Assembly: GCA_900769555.1 (NCBI GenBank)
Contig: CAAGHA010000079.1
Location: 1 to 64,000, forward strand
Reading direction: 5' to 3'
DNA from: Bacteroidales bacterium
Lineage (GTDB): Bacteria > Bacteroidota > Bacteroidia > Bacteroidales > Paludibacteraceae
Length of the DNA: 64,000 bases
A model generated the notes under the pieces. It worked only from the letters and a program-made list of their open reading frames with translations. It made no database searches and was not told where the DNA came from. Every line of letters starts with the position of its first letter. Position 1 is the first letter of the stretch. The position numbers and the translations under genes were made by a program. This document shows, in pieces, positions 16,610-25,478 of this stretch.

Positions 16610-19600
16610 ATGAAAAAAATAGTTTCGTTGTTGGTGGCATTTATGCTGCTGATGAGCCCTTCGTATGCTCAACAATTGAGGGTCTTTACTATTGGAGACT
16701 CGACGGTTCAAGATTATAATGATGGATATGCACCCCGAAAAGGATGGGGACAGATGTTATCATTCTTTTTCGATAAATCCAAAGCTGTTGTCTATAACAA
16801 GGCTATTGGAGGAACAAGTTCCAAGAGTTTTTACGAGAAACATTGGGCTGACGTTAAAAACCAATTGAAAAAAGGCGATTATGTTTTTATTCAGTTTGGT
16901 ATCAATGACCGAAATAGTTCTGATGCCAATCGCTATGCCCCTAAAGGCGTGTTTGAAGGATATATAAGGAAATTTGTTGCGGATGTTCGTGCTAAAGGAG
17001 CTATCCCGGTTTTAGTTTCTACCGTAAGAAGATGTGCATGGACGAATGGTAAACCTTATGACTCTTATCATGAGCACCCACAGTTGATGCGAGATGTGGC
17101 AAAAGAATTGTCCACACCTTTGATCGATTTGGATAAATTCTGTTATGACCTTTTTGTTGCTCAGGGTGAATTGTATGCTCAACGTTATCTTACCATGCAT
17201 TTGCAAGCAGGTGAGTATGCGAATTACAAAAATGGAGCTTCAGACCAAGTACACTATCAAGAAACAGGGGCTACAGAAAATGCAAGGTTTGTTGTTGAGT
17301 CTATTGAGAATAGTAATGACGCTGATTTGAAAAAATTGGCTGCTTGTACGTTGCCTCGCTACAAAGTGACTTTCAAGGTTAACGATCCTTCTAAAGCAAA
17401 AACAATTTCTCGTACTGCAGAATTTCCTGCAGGTATCAATGTTACGCTAAAGACTATACCTCAAAATGGAGCAAAATTCCTTCGTTGGGAAGATGCTTCC
17501 GGAAAATCTATCTCTACCAAATCTTTGCATGTGTTGAAGATGGGTTCTGCAGATGTTACCTACAAGGCAGTTTATGAGTCAAATATTGTGGAAACTATTG
17601 AACCAACTTTGACCATCAATAATTCTACCAAATCTTTGGTGGCTTCAGAAGCAAAATCATATAAATGGTACTTTAATAACAAGCTTATTTCTTCCGAAAC
17701 TAAATCTACGCTTACCATCAATCAAAATGGAACATACAATGTTGAGATGGTTTTGAATGATGGTTCAACCAAAAAGTTAAGTATCTCGGTGGCTATCGGT
17801 AAAGATGGGGTAATTCGTAAAATCTATCTTATCGGAGATTCAACAGTTTGTAACTATAAAGACAGTCAATACCCAATGACAGGATGGGGACAAGTGCTTA
17901 AATATTTCTTCAACTCTGATATTCAAATCAATAATCACGCCATTGGAGGCCGAAGTTCACGTAGTTTCATCGAACAGGGACGTTGGGAAACTGTTTTAGA
18001 TGCATTGCAACCCGGAGATTTCGTCTTTATCCAATTTGGACATAACGATAGGGATACTAAACCGGAACGTTATACCAGTGTGGCTGACTATAAGAAGAAT
18101 ATGCAAATGTTTATTAAAGATGCAAGAGGTAAAGGGGCTATTCCTGTTCTTGTCTCTCCGATGGTGATGAATGCATGGAACAACGCAGGAATGAGAAATG
18201 TTTTTACGGAGAATGGTAACAACTATCGTGGTGCAATGGCTGAGGTTGCGAAAGAGATGGATTGCCCATTTGTCGATTTAAATATCCAGTCTCATAACCT
18301 ATTCAAAACTACTTCTTCTTCCTATTGCTCTCGCTTTTTCTATCATTCATATCCTGCAGGCGAGTATCCAAACTATCCTAATGGAAGTTCTGATGGAACG
18401 CATTTCCAAGAGATGGGTGCTTTGACGTTATGTAAGTTGATTACTGATGAGTTACGGAAGTCTGACGACCCTTTTATTGAGTCGCTTGTTAATTATTTGA
18501 AACCTCTGTACACTCTTACAGTAAAGGCGAATAAAGCTAATTCGGGTGATATTACACTCTCTAATTCTTTCCCGGAAGGTACGCCGATTACGGTGAAAGT
18601 ATTGCCATCTTCCGGTGCAAAATTCTTGAATTGGAATCAAGATAGTAAGAATGTAAGCACGAAAACGCTTCATCGTTTTACCATGGGTGCTAAGAATACA
18701 GAGTTAACAGCTGTTTTTGAGGGAGGTGATGCTGTGGACACAATTGTAAAAATCAACTTCCCGGAGGGTAAAAAGAGAGTAGCATATATAACCGACCCTA
18801 ATGGGGCTAACTACGCAAATGATACAAAAATTTTACCTATGTTGAAGACCTGTGAACCACTCTTCGTTTATGAAGTGGATGCAACTAAAACGAATGTGGA
18901 TTTAGCAGATTTTGATTTGATTGTTATCAGTGAAGTTGCTGCATCTACTGCTACAAGAATAGCTTCGTTGAAGTCTATAGACAAACCTACACTCACAATG
19001 AAGGTGCATGCTTATAAAGAGGCAAACGGCGCATGGGGATGGGCTAAAAATGGATTCGGTGATAATTATGAGGCTACCTCTATCGAAGTAACTGAACAGG
19101 GTAAAAATCACCCGATTTTCACAGGTGTGGACTTGAACTCTGCTTCTGAACTTCAAATCGTTTCTGAAGTGAATAATAAAGCCTTGACCTTTATGAATCC
19201 TGCCGATTTTACTGCTGTAAGTGGTGGTGAAATTGTTGAATTGGCAACTATTGCAGGGGAAGAGCAGTGCAATATCTTCGAAATCCCTGCCGGAACATCG
19301 ATTGCCGGTTCTAAGTTAAATGCTACAATGATTCAAATCGGTTTGAATAGTAGTTCGTATGCTAATATAACTGAGGTTGGAAATTCTATCATTAAAAATG
19401 CTTGTTACTATTTGCTGGATTTACCTATTGGAACCGGTTCTCCTACAGGACTTCTTACCAAGGTTTCTTCCTTTTCTGATATCGCTTGTTATCCTAATCC
19501 TGTAGAGGACCTTTTGTTTGTGCAAAATCTTTCTGATAGAGCGATTGAGGGAGATATGCTGTTGTTTGACCTCTCTGGAACGTTGATTCATAGTTCTAAG

Positions 19601-19729
19601 GTTGAATTAAGCATCGGAACTACCGTTTTCGGCAGAGAACAATTTAATAATATGAGTGAAGGAACTTACTTGCTAATGTTTGTTGAAAAGAATAATATTA
19701 TCTTTAAAAGAATAACAATCTTCAAATAA
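16610..19729 (+). CDS. Double-domain CE12-like rhamnogalacturonan acetylesterase with T9SS tail
   Basis: The 1039-residue secreted protein contains two SGNH-hydrolase domains of the rhamnogalacturonan acetylesterase type. Domain 1 has GDST (nucleophile S31), FGIND and D212-x-x-H215. Domain 2 has GDST (S411), FGHND and D595-x-x-H598. Both triads look complete. Each domain is followed by a divergent InlB-like beta repeat (about 250-330 and 630-705), the second after the linker that follows domain 2. Then comes the same 220-residue alpha/beta module as in the upstream lyase (about 721-941), and a T9SS type A tail starting YPNPVEDLLFVQN. The enzyme should remove acetyl groups from rhamnogalacturonan so that the neighbouring PL11 lyase can cut it. 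The signal peptide ends near residue 20 (SYAQQ). Confidence 0.9.
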   Translation: MKKIVSLLVAFMLLMSPSYAQQLRVFTIGDSTVQDYNDGYAPRKGWGQMLSFFFDKSKAVVYNKAIGGTSSKSFYEKHWADVKNQLKKGDYVFIQFGINDRNSSDANRYAPKGVFEGYIRKFVADVRAKGAIPVLVSTVRRCAWTNGKPYDSYHEHPQLMRDVAKELSTPLIDLDKFCYDLFVAQGELYAQRYLTMHLQAGEYANYKNGASDQVHYQETGATENARFVVESIENSNDADLKKLAACTLPRYKVTFKVNDPSKAKTISRTAEFPAGINVTLKTIPQNGAKFLRWEDASGKSISTKSLHVLKMGSADVTYKAVYESNIVETIEPTLTINNSTKSLVASEAKSYKWYFNNKLISSETKSTLTINQNGTYNVEMVLNDGSTKKLSISVAIGKDGVIRKIYLIGDSTVCNYKDSQYPMTGWGQVLKYFFNSDIQINNHAIGGRSSRSFIEQGRWETVLDALQPGDFVFIQFGHNDRDTKPERYTSVADYKKNMQMFIKDARGKGAIPVLVSPMVMNAWNNAGMRNVFTENGNNYRGAMAEVAKEMDCPFVDLNIQSHNLFKTTSSSYCSRFFYHSYPAGEYPNYPNGSSDGTHFQEMGALTLCKLITDELRKSDDPFIESLVNYLKPLYTLTVKANKANSGDITLSNSFPEGTPITVKVLPSSGAKFLNWNQDSKNVSTKTLHRFTMGAKNTELTAVFEGGDAVDTIVKINFPEGKKRVAYITDPNGANYANDTKILPMLKTCEPLFVYEVDATKTNVDLADFDLIVISEVAASTATRIASLKSIDKPTLTMKVHAYKEANGAWGWAKNGFGDNYEATSIEVTEQGKNHPIFTGVDLNSASELQIVSEVNNKALTFMNPADFTAVSGGEIVELATIAGEEQCNIFEIPAGTSIAGSKLNATMIQIGLNSSSYANITEVGNSIIKNACYYLLDLPIGTGSPTGLLTKVSSFSDIACYPNPVEDLLFVQNLSDRAIEGDMLLFDLSGTLIHSSKVELSIGTTVFGREQFNNMSEGTYLLMFVEKNNIIFKRITIFK

Positions 19730-19811
19730 TTTCTATCCTATTTTTGCAATATGTAATAGGGTCATTTTATAAATGTTATTTTATAGATGTTGCCTATAAT
19801 AGCTTACAGAG

Positions 19812-19848
19812 CGAGACTGATTGAGAAATTAGTCTCGTTTCATTTTTT
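19812..19848 (+). terminator. Rho-independent terminator after the esterase gene
   Basis: An 11-bp stem (19812-19822 with 19827-19837, one G-T pair) with a GAGA loop is followed by a T-rich tract. It closes the PL11-CE12 transcript just before the efflux operon promoter. Confidence 0.8.
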
Positions 19849-19865
19849 GAATTGGGGTGCGAAAA

Positions 19866-19896
19866 TTTGGATAATTAATTTTTATTGCTACATTTG
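19866..19896 (+). promoter_or_regulatory. Promoter of the TetR-efflux operon
   Basis: TTTG at 19866-19869 and TACATTTG at 19889-19896 are separated by exactly 19 bp, a full match to the Bacteroidota -33/-7 promoter. Transcription should start near 19900-19905. Confidence 0.8.
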
Positions 19897-19904
19897 TAAC
19901 AAAA

Positions 19905-19928
19905 TTGTCTAACAATACTGTTAAACAA
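19905..19928 (+). promoter_or_regulatory. Palindromic operator candidate for the TetR regulator
   Basis: A 24-bp imperfect palindrome reads TTGTCTAACA, four central bases, then TGTTAAACAA. Only two base pairs of the dyad mismatch. It lies at the predicted transcription start and just before the tetR ATG, the usual place for an autorepressing TetR-family operator. Confidence 0.65.
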
Positions 19929-19941
19929 AATATTGAAGAGT

Positions 19942-20568
19942 ATGAGCGAGTTAGAGAAACAGAGTAATGTGCAGAAGATATTGGTGGCGGCTGAGCAAGA
20001 ATTTTTGACCAAAGGTTTTGACGGTGCGCGCACCACTTCTATCGCGAAAGCGGCAGGGGTGACGCATGCAATGTTGCATTACTATTTTCGTACAAAAGAG
20101 CAACTTTTTGAGCGGATTTTGGATGAAAAGGTCAGTGTTATGTCTAAGGTGCTCTTCCCTGCTTGGGGTGATCCTGATCTGCCATTTTTAAATCGTCTTA
20201 CGATGATTATTTCTGCTCATTTTGATTTTTTGGTGGAAAATCCGTTATTGCCAAGGTTTTTAATTAACGAAATTTTGTCGAGACCGGAGCGGTACGAATT
20301 GTTACAAAGTCGTATAAGTCAATATGCCGGAGTTGTTTTTGATAATTTGCAAACTGAAATTACTAAGTCGGTAGAGAAAGGTGAGATTCTTCCTGTCGAT
20401 GGTAAAATGTTGTTCATCAATGTTATGTCTCTCAATGTTTTTACCTTTATTGCCTATCCGTTATTGGAAACTGCGATGGGGGATTTGATGGCTGATAGAG
20501 AGCGTTTTTTGGCTATCCGCAAGGCAGAGAATATTGAAGTTATTATGAGTAGAATTTTGAAAAGATAA
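19942..20568 (+). CDS. TetR/AcrR-family transcriptional regulator
   Basis: The 208-residue protein has the standard TetR N-terminal DNA-binding domain: a first helix, then TTSIAKAAGVTHAMLHYYF with the typical HYYF ending and the KEQLF helix. The C-terminal ligand-binding part is helical and variable, as expected. The ATG at 19942 is preferred over the TTG nine bases upstream. It heads an operon of outer-membrane, periplasmic and ABC exporter genes (5-bp gap to the next) and probably represses that operon through the palindrome just upstream. The inducing compound is unknown. Confidence 0.9.
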   Translation: MSELEKQSNVQKILVAAEQEFLTKGFDGARTTSIAKAAGVTHAMLHYYFRTKEQLFERILDEKVSVMSKVLFPAWGDPDLPFLNRLTMIISAHFDFLVENPLLPRFLINEILSRPERYELLQSRISQYAGVVFDNLQTEITKSVEKGEILPVDGKMLFINVMSLNVFTFIAYPLLETAMGDLMADRERFLAIRKAENIEVIMSRILKR

Positions 20569-20573
20569 GTGAT

Positions 20574-21848
20574 ATGAGAACTTTTTTTACCCTATTTTTT
20601 GTCGTTTCCTGTGCTGTGATTCAGGCTCAGTCTCTTGAGGAATGCAGGCAATTGGCGCGCGACCACTATCCGGAGATTAGGAAGTATAACCTTATCGATG
20701 CTTCTGAACAATATACTTTATCCAATGCAACACGTTCGTGGTTGCCGCAAGTGGTTTTGTCCGGACAGGCTACCTACCAAAGTGCCACACCAACTTATCC
20801 GGAGGCGTTTAAATCCATCTTGACGGCAAACGGTATGGATATGTCCGGCATTAGAAATGATCAGTATAAGTTGGCTGTTGATGTGACCCAAAATATTTGG
20901 GATGGGGGAAAGTCAAAGGCTAATCGTGCTGTGGCTGAGGCTGATGCAACTGAACAGAGGAGTCAAGCTGATGTTGCTCTCTATGATTTGCAGTCTCGAG
21001 TGGATAACCTTTTTTTCAGTATTCTTCTCCTTGATGAGCGTGTTTCGCAAACAAAAACGTTGATAGAGGTGTTGGAGAGCAATCTAAACAGAATGCGCAC
21101 CTATTGCAAGAATGGAGTGGTAAGGCAAGCTGATGTTGATCTTGTTGAGGCTGAGTTGTTGTGTGCCAAGCAGACTTTGGGGCAAGTGACTGCGATGCGT
21201 ATGAATTACCGTACGATGTTGGAGTTGTTTATCGGCAAGTCGTTGCATGCTGATACCTTGGAGCGTCCTCAGATGCCTGAGATTGCTGCTCGTAATGTAG
21301 AGCGTCCGGAATTGTCGATGTTTGCAGCTCAAAAGCGGAGGCTGGAGGCTCAGCAAAAGGCTCTCAACTCATCTGTTGTCCCTTGTTTCTATGCCTTTGC
21401 CCAAGGTTATTATGGTTATCCCGGATTGGATATGTTTAAGAGTATGATCTCTAATGATTGGACCTTTAATGCAATTGTCGGCATAAGAATGAATTGGAAT
21501 ATCGGAGCGTTTTACCTGAAACAAAACAATTTTGAAACGTTGGAAATTGCAAAACAGAAAATTGCACTTCAAGAGGAGGTTTTCATTTTTAATTCACACT
21601 TGCAGATTGTACAGCAAGATGGTGAAGTGGTGCGTTTACAAAAGGCTTTGGAGGATGATAATCGTATTGTTGAATTACGGCGCTCGGTTCGTTTGGCAGA
21701 GGAGTCTAAATTGGCCAATGGTGTCATTGATGCCACCGATTTGTTGAAAACTATTTCAAAAGAAACTGAGGCAATGTTGAATAAATCAACGCATGAAATT
21801 GAATTATTACAGGCTGTTTATAGGCTTAAAACAATATTAAATCAATAG
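20574..21848 (+). CDS. TolC-family outer membrane efflux protein
   Basis: The 424-residue protein has a signal peptide (cleavage near AQS at about 20) and the long paired helices of TolC-type channels, with the N-terminal SLEECRQLARDHYPEI motif typical of Bacteroidota members. It should trimerise to form the outer-membrane exit duct for the ABC exporter encoded downstream. The next gene starts 4 bp after its stop. Length is normal. Confidence 0.9.
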   Translation: MRTFFTLFFVVSCAVIQAQSLEECRQLARDHYPEIRKYNLIDASEQYTLSNATRSWLPQVVLSGQATYQSATPTYPEAFKSILTANGMDMSGIRNDQYKLAVDVTQNIWDGGKSKANRAVAEADATEQRSQADVALYDLQSRVDNLFFSILLLDERVSQTKTLIEVLESNLNRMRTYCKNGVVRQADVDLVEAELLCAKQTLGQVTAMRMNYRTMLELFIGKSLHADTLERPQMPEIAARNVERPELSMFAAQKRRLEAQQKALNSSVVPCFYAFAQGYYGYPGLDMFKSMISNDWTFNAIVGIRMNWNIGAFYLKQNNFETLEIAKQKIALQEEVFIFNSHLQIVQQDGEVVRLQKALEDDNRIVELRRSVRLAEESKLANGVIDATDLLKTISKETEAMLNKSTHEIELLQAVYRLKTILNQ

Positions 21849-21852
21849 ATTT

Positions 21853-22737
21853 ATGAAACGAATTTTCTATCTTTTTATTCCGTTTTTTGTGCTATCGTGT
21901 GGCGAAGAGAAAACGTTTGATGCGCAAGGAACATTTGATGCCACAGAGATTGTTGTTTCTTCTGAGGCTACAGGACGCATTCTTAATTTTGAAGTGGAAG
22001 AGGGTGCGAGTGTCTCCGCCGGAGAGATGGTGGGGGTGATAGATACGCTCCCTATCTTTCTTCAACGTAAACAACTTCTGGCACAACAGTCGGCTTTGTT
22101 GAAGTCTCGTCCGGATGTAGAAAAACAGGTGGCTTCTTTGAAGGAGCAGATCGCTACTCAAAACGTAGAGTTGCAGAGAGTTGAAAATATGCTTCGTGAC
22201 GGGGCTGCAACGCCTAAACAGAAAGATGATTTGCAGGCGAAAATCAGGCTCTTGGAGAGTCAGTTGTCTGCTACGCTCTCTTCGTTAGACAAGAATACCT
22301 CATCCATCAATAGCAATGTCTCTGCATTGGAGGCTCAGATAGAGATATTGGACGATCGCTTGGCTAAATGCCGTATCGCATCTCCAATCAATGGTGTTGT
22401 GTTGGTGAAGTATATGGAGGCGGGTGAATTGGCGGCTGTTGGTAAACCGCTGATGAAAGTGGCAGACCTTAATAATATTTTTCTGCGTGCCTATTTTACT
22501 TCCGCTCAGTTGGCAAATCTTAAGTTAGGGGATACCGTGACCGTAGTTGCTAATTTTGGAGGTGAGGCTCGGTTTGATTATAAGGGTGAAATCTCGTGGA
22601 TCTCGGACGAGAGCGAATTTACACCGAAAACGATACAGACGCAAGATTCTCGTGCCAATTTGGTTTATGCTGTGAAAATTAAGGTTCAGAATGACGGACG
22701 GTTAAAAAACGGTCTTTCCGGCGAAGTAAAATTGTAG
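21853..22737 (+). CDS. HlyD-family periplasmic adaptor lipoprotein
   Basis: The 294-residue protein begins with a lipoprotein signal (lipobox VLSC, C17). It has the adaptor layout: a biotinyl-lipoyl half (FEVEEGASVSAGEMVGVIDT), a coiled-coil hairpin (about 75-165), the second lipoyl half (IASPINGVVLVKYMEAGE), and a beta-barrel. It should link the inner-membrane ABC transporter to the TolC-like channel. It starts 4 bp after tolC and ends 1 bp before the first ATPase gene. Confidence 0.9.
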   Translation: MKRIFYLFIPFFVLSCGEEKTFDAQGTFDATEIVVSSEATGRILNFEVEEGASVSAGEMVGVIDTLPIFLQRKQLLAQQSALLKSRPDVEKQVASLKEQIATQNVELQRVENMLRDGAATPKQKDDLQAKIRLLESQLSATLSSLDKNTSSINSNVSALEAQIEILDDRLAKCRIASPINGVVLVKYMEAGELAAVGKPLMKVADLNNIFLRAYFTSAQLANLKLGDTVTVVANFGGEARFDYKGEISWISDESEFTPKTIQTQDSRANLVYAVKIKVQNDGRLKNGLSGEVKL

Positions 22738-22738
22738 T

Positions 22739-23638
22739 ATGGAGGCTATAGTAATAGATAATTTATCAAAGAGTTATGGCAAGGTTAAGGCTCTTGACAA
22801 CGTCTCGTTTTCGGTGCGTAATGGAGAACTATTCGGACTGATTGGTCCGGATGGAGCCGGGAAAACGACTTTGTTTAGGTTGCTGACAACTTTACTGACG
22901 CCCGATTCTGGTAGTGCCAAGGTGGCTGGTTGGGATGTCGTTGATGATTATCTTGCTATTCGCTCATGCGTGGGATATATGCCGGGAACTTTTTCTCTTT
23001 ATCAAGATTTGACGGTAGAAGAGAATTTGAATTTCTTTGCCGCTCTTTTTGGTGCCTCTGTCAGGGATTCATACGAGTTAGTAGAGCCTGTTTATAAGCA
23101 GATTGAACCCTTCAAAAATCGTCGTGCCGGTAAATTGTCGGGTGGTATGAAGCAGAAATTGGCTCTTTCATGTGCTTTGATACATCGTCCTAAAGTTTTG
23201 TTTTTGGACGAACCTACAACCGGTGTCGATGCGGTCTCTCGTAGCGAGTTTTGGTCTATGTTGGCGGATTTAAAACAGCGAGGAATCACCATTTTGGTCT
23301 CTACACCCTATATGGATGAAGCTTCCCTTTGCGATCGTATTGCATTGTGCAATGAGGGGCGTCTGCTGGGGTTAGATTCTCCGCATCAATTGGTGGCTTC
23401 ATTTCAATCGCCTCTTTGGGCTATTCGTGCCAAAAATATGTATGCTTTGCTCGAAGTGGCTCGCAGATTCGAGGGCGTAACGGAGTGTTATCCTTTTGGT
23501 GAATTTCATCATTTGGTAGTGACTGATGCTTTTGACGCAGAGAAGTTTGCTCGGCAAATGAATCGTTGCGACGATTTTGTAATGTGTGAGGCTCATCCTA
23601 CCATTGAGGATCTCTTTATTAAATTAATGAAACGATGA
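22739..23638 (+). CDS. ABC exporter ATP-binding protein 1
   Basis: The 299-residue nucleotide-binding subunit has Walker A GPDGAGKTT, signature LSGGMKQK, and Walker B VLFLDEPTTGVD, so all catalytic motifs are intact. The C-terminal about 80 residues form a regulatory extension often seen in drug and polysaccharide ABC-2 exporters. The architecture of adaptor, two ATPases and two permeases resembles the YbhGFSR exporter, but with the two ATPase domains on separate genes instead of fused. The gene overlaps the next by 4 bp (ATGA). Confidence 0.92.
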   Translation: MEAIVIDNLSKSYGKVKALDNVSFSVRNGELFGLIGPDGAGKTTLFRLLTTLLTPDSGSAKVAGWDVVDDYLAIRSCVGYMPGTFSLYQDLTVEENLNFFAALFGASVRDSYELVEPVYKQIEPFKNRRAGKLSGGMKQKLALSCALIHRPKVLFLDEPTTGVDAVSRSEFWSMLADLKQRGITILVSTPYMDEASLCDRIALCNEGRLLGLDSPHQLVASFQSPLWAIRAKNMYALLEVARRFEGVTECYPFGEFHHLVVTDAFDAEKFARQMNRCDDFVMCEAHPTIEDLFIKLMKR

Positions 23639-24375
23639 ATGAGGTTGTTATATCAGTCAGAAATCTAACAAAGTGCTTTGGCAACTTTACAGCGGTTAAT
23701 AATATATCGTTTGATGTGTTGCGGGGAGAGATATTTGGATTCTTGGGCGCAAATGGTGCCGGAAAAACCACTGCAATGCGTATGTTGTGTGGATTGAGTT
23801 TTCCTACCTCAGGAAGTGGGAGCGTGGCCGGCTTTGATGTGATGAAAGAGGGGGAGCAGATAAAGCAACATATTGGGTATATGAGTCAGCGTTTTTCGCT
23901 CTATAATGACCTAACGGTTGGAGAGAATATTCAACTTTTTGCTGGAATATATAACTTGTCTAAAGCTCAGACGGAACAGCGTTCCTGCCAACTTTTAGAA
24001 CGGTTGAATTTTTCTTCTGAACGTAATACGCTTGTGGGGGCTTTGCCTCTTGGGTGGAAACAAAAACTTTCGTTTGCTATCGCCAATATTCATGAGCCTA
24101 AGGTGGTTTTTCTGGATGAACCCACCGGTGGTGTAGATCCTTTGACAAGACGTCAATTTTGGGAGTTAATCTACGAGACGGCTGAAAAGGGAACCACGAT
24201 TTTTGTTACCACTCATTATATGGACGAGGCTGAGTATTGTTCGCGTGTATCTATAATGGTTGATGGTGAGGTGAGAGCTCTTGATACACCTCGGAATTTA
24301 AAAAGAGAATTTGCCGCAGAATCTATGGACGAAGTCTTTCGGGTCATAGCTCGTGGTGCAAAACGGTGCGATTAG
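23635..24375 (+). CDS. ABC exporter ATP-binding protein 2 (degenerate signature)
   Basis: The 246-residue nucleotide-binding subunit keeps Walker A GANGAGKTT and Walker B VVFLDEPTGGVD. Its signature loop, however, reads LPLGWKQK in place of LSGGQ-type. With the intact partner encoded just upstream this suggests an asymmetric ATPase pair with one degenerate site. Translation is coupled to the upstream gene through an ATGA overlap; the permease gene begins 1 bp after the stop. Confidence 0.9.
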   Translation: MNEVVISVRNLTKCFGNFTAVNNISFDVLRGEIFGFLGANGAGKTTAMRMLCGLSFPTSGSGSVAGFDVMKEGEQIKQHIGYMSQRFSLYNDLTVGENIQLFAGIYNLSKAQTEQRSCQLLERLNFSSERNTLVGALPLGWKQKLSFAIANIHEPKVVFLDEPTGGVDPLTRRQFWELIYETAEKGTTIFVTTHYMDEAEYCSRVSIMVDGEVRALDTPRNLKREFAAESMDEVFRVIARGAKRCD

Positions 24376-24376
24376 T

Positions 24377-25474
24377 ATGGGATTTAGTAATTTTTTTGCC
24401 TTCGTTAAGAAGGAGTCATTACATATTATAAGGGATACGAGAACAATGCTTATTGTTATGTGTATTCCCATTTTGTTAATGGTTTTATTTGGATTTGCTA
24501 TTTCAACCGAAGTAAACAACGTTAATGTTGCTGTGGTGGCGCCTAATAGAACCGATGGAGTAGAGGAAGCTGTCGATAAGATGGCTCGTAATAACTATTT
24601 TTCTTTCATTGGCTATATCGACAATTCGGAGATAGATAAATATTTGCGTTCCGGTAAAGTGGGGGCAGTGGTTGTCTTCGATAAAGATTTTGATCGATAT
24701 TTGGCGCATTTCTTGAATGGGATTCCGGTGAAACCTATCATTCAAATCATTGTTGATGCCTCCAATGTAAATACGGCCGGCTCTGCTACACTCTATTTGC
24801 AAAATGTTTTGTTAGATAAGGCTTCGCAACAAATGTTGTTTGAGACAAGGTTGTTGTTTAATCCGCAAATGAAATCTGCCTACAATTTTGTACCGGGAAT
24901 TATGGGACTTGTCTTTATTTTGGTGTGTGCAATGATGACTTCAGTCTCTATTGTCAGAGAAAAAGAGGTTGGGACAATGGAGGTCTTGTTGGTCTCGCCT
25001 GTCAGACCCTTTAAAATCGTTTTTGCTAAAATGATTCCCTACTTTTTGATATCTTGCATTGTCTTGATATTGATCCTCTTGTTGGCGCGTTATTTGCTTG
25101 ATGTACCTATGTCTGGTGGAGTTGGGGGTATTTTTCTCCTCTCGCTGCTATATTTGGTGCTATCCCTCTCTTTAGGACTGCTTATCTCTACGATTGCAGA
25201 AACGCAGGTAGCAGCTCTACTTATTTCTGCCATGGTGATGATGATGCCTATTTTGATGTTGTCCGGAATGTTGTTCCCGATTGAAAATTTGCCAACTTTC
25301 TTTCAGGTAGTCTCAAATATCGTCCCTGCACGTTGGTACATAGATGCTATTCGTAAAATGATGATCCAAGGACTGTCGCTCCTTGACGTGTGGAAAAATT
25401 GTTTGATATTGGCGGGTATGACTCTCATGTTGATTGTCGTATCGCTCAAAAAGTTTAACGATAAACTGGAATAA
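24377..25474 (+). CDS. ABC-2 type exporter permease 1
   Basis: The 365-residue membrane protein has the ABC-2 layout: one N-terminal membrane helix, a large periplasmic domain (about 45-170), and five C-terminal helices with the conserved REKEVGTMEVLLVSPV segment between them. The ATG at 24377 follows the upstream stop by 1 bp; the frame also opens earlier but overlaps the ATPase gene. It should form the inner-membrane pore with permease 2. The substrate is unknown. Confidence 0.9.
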   Translation: MGFSNFFAFVKKESLHIIRDTRTMLIVMCIPILLMVLFGFAISTEVNNVNVAVVAPNRTDGVEEAVDKMARNNYFSFIGYIDNSEIDKYLRSGKVGAVVVFDKDFDRYLAHFLNGIPVKPIIQIIVDASNVNTAGSATLYLQNVLLDKASQQMLFETRLLFNPQMKSAYNFVPGIMGLVFILVCAMMTSVSIVREKEVGTMEVLLVSPVRPFKIVFAKMIPYFLISCIVLILILLLARYLLDVPMSGGVGGIFLLSLLYLVLSLSLGLLISTIAETQVAALLISAMVMMMPILMLSGMLFPIENLPTFFQVVSNIVPARWYIDAIRKMMIQGLSLLDVWKNCLILAGMTLMLIVVSLKKFNDKLE

Positions 25475-25478
25475 TAGT

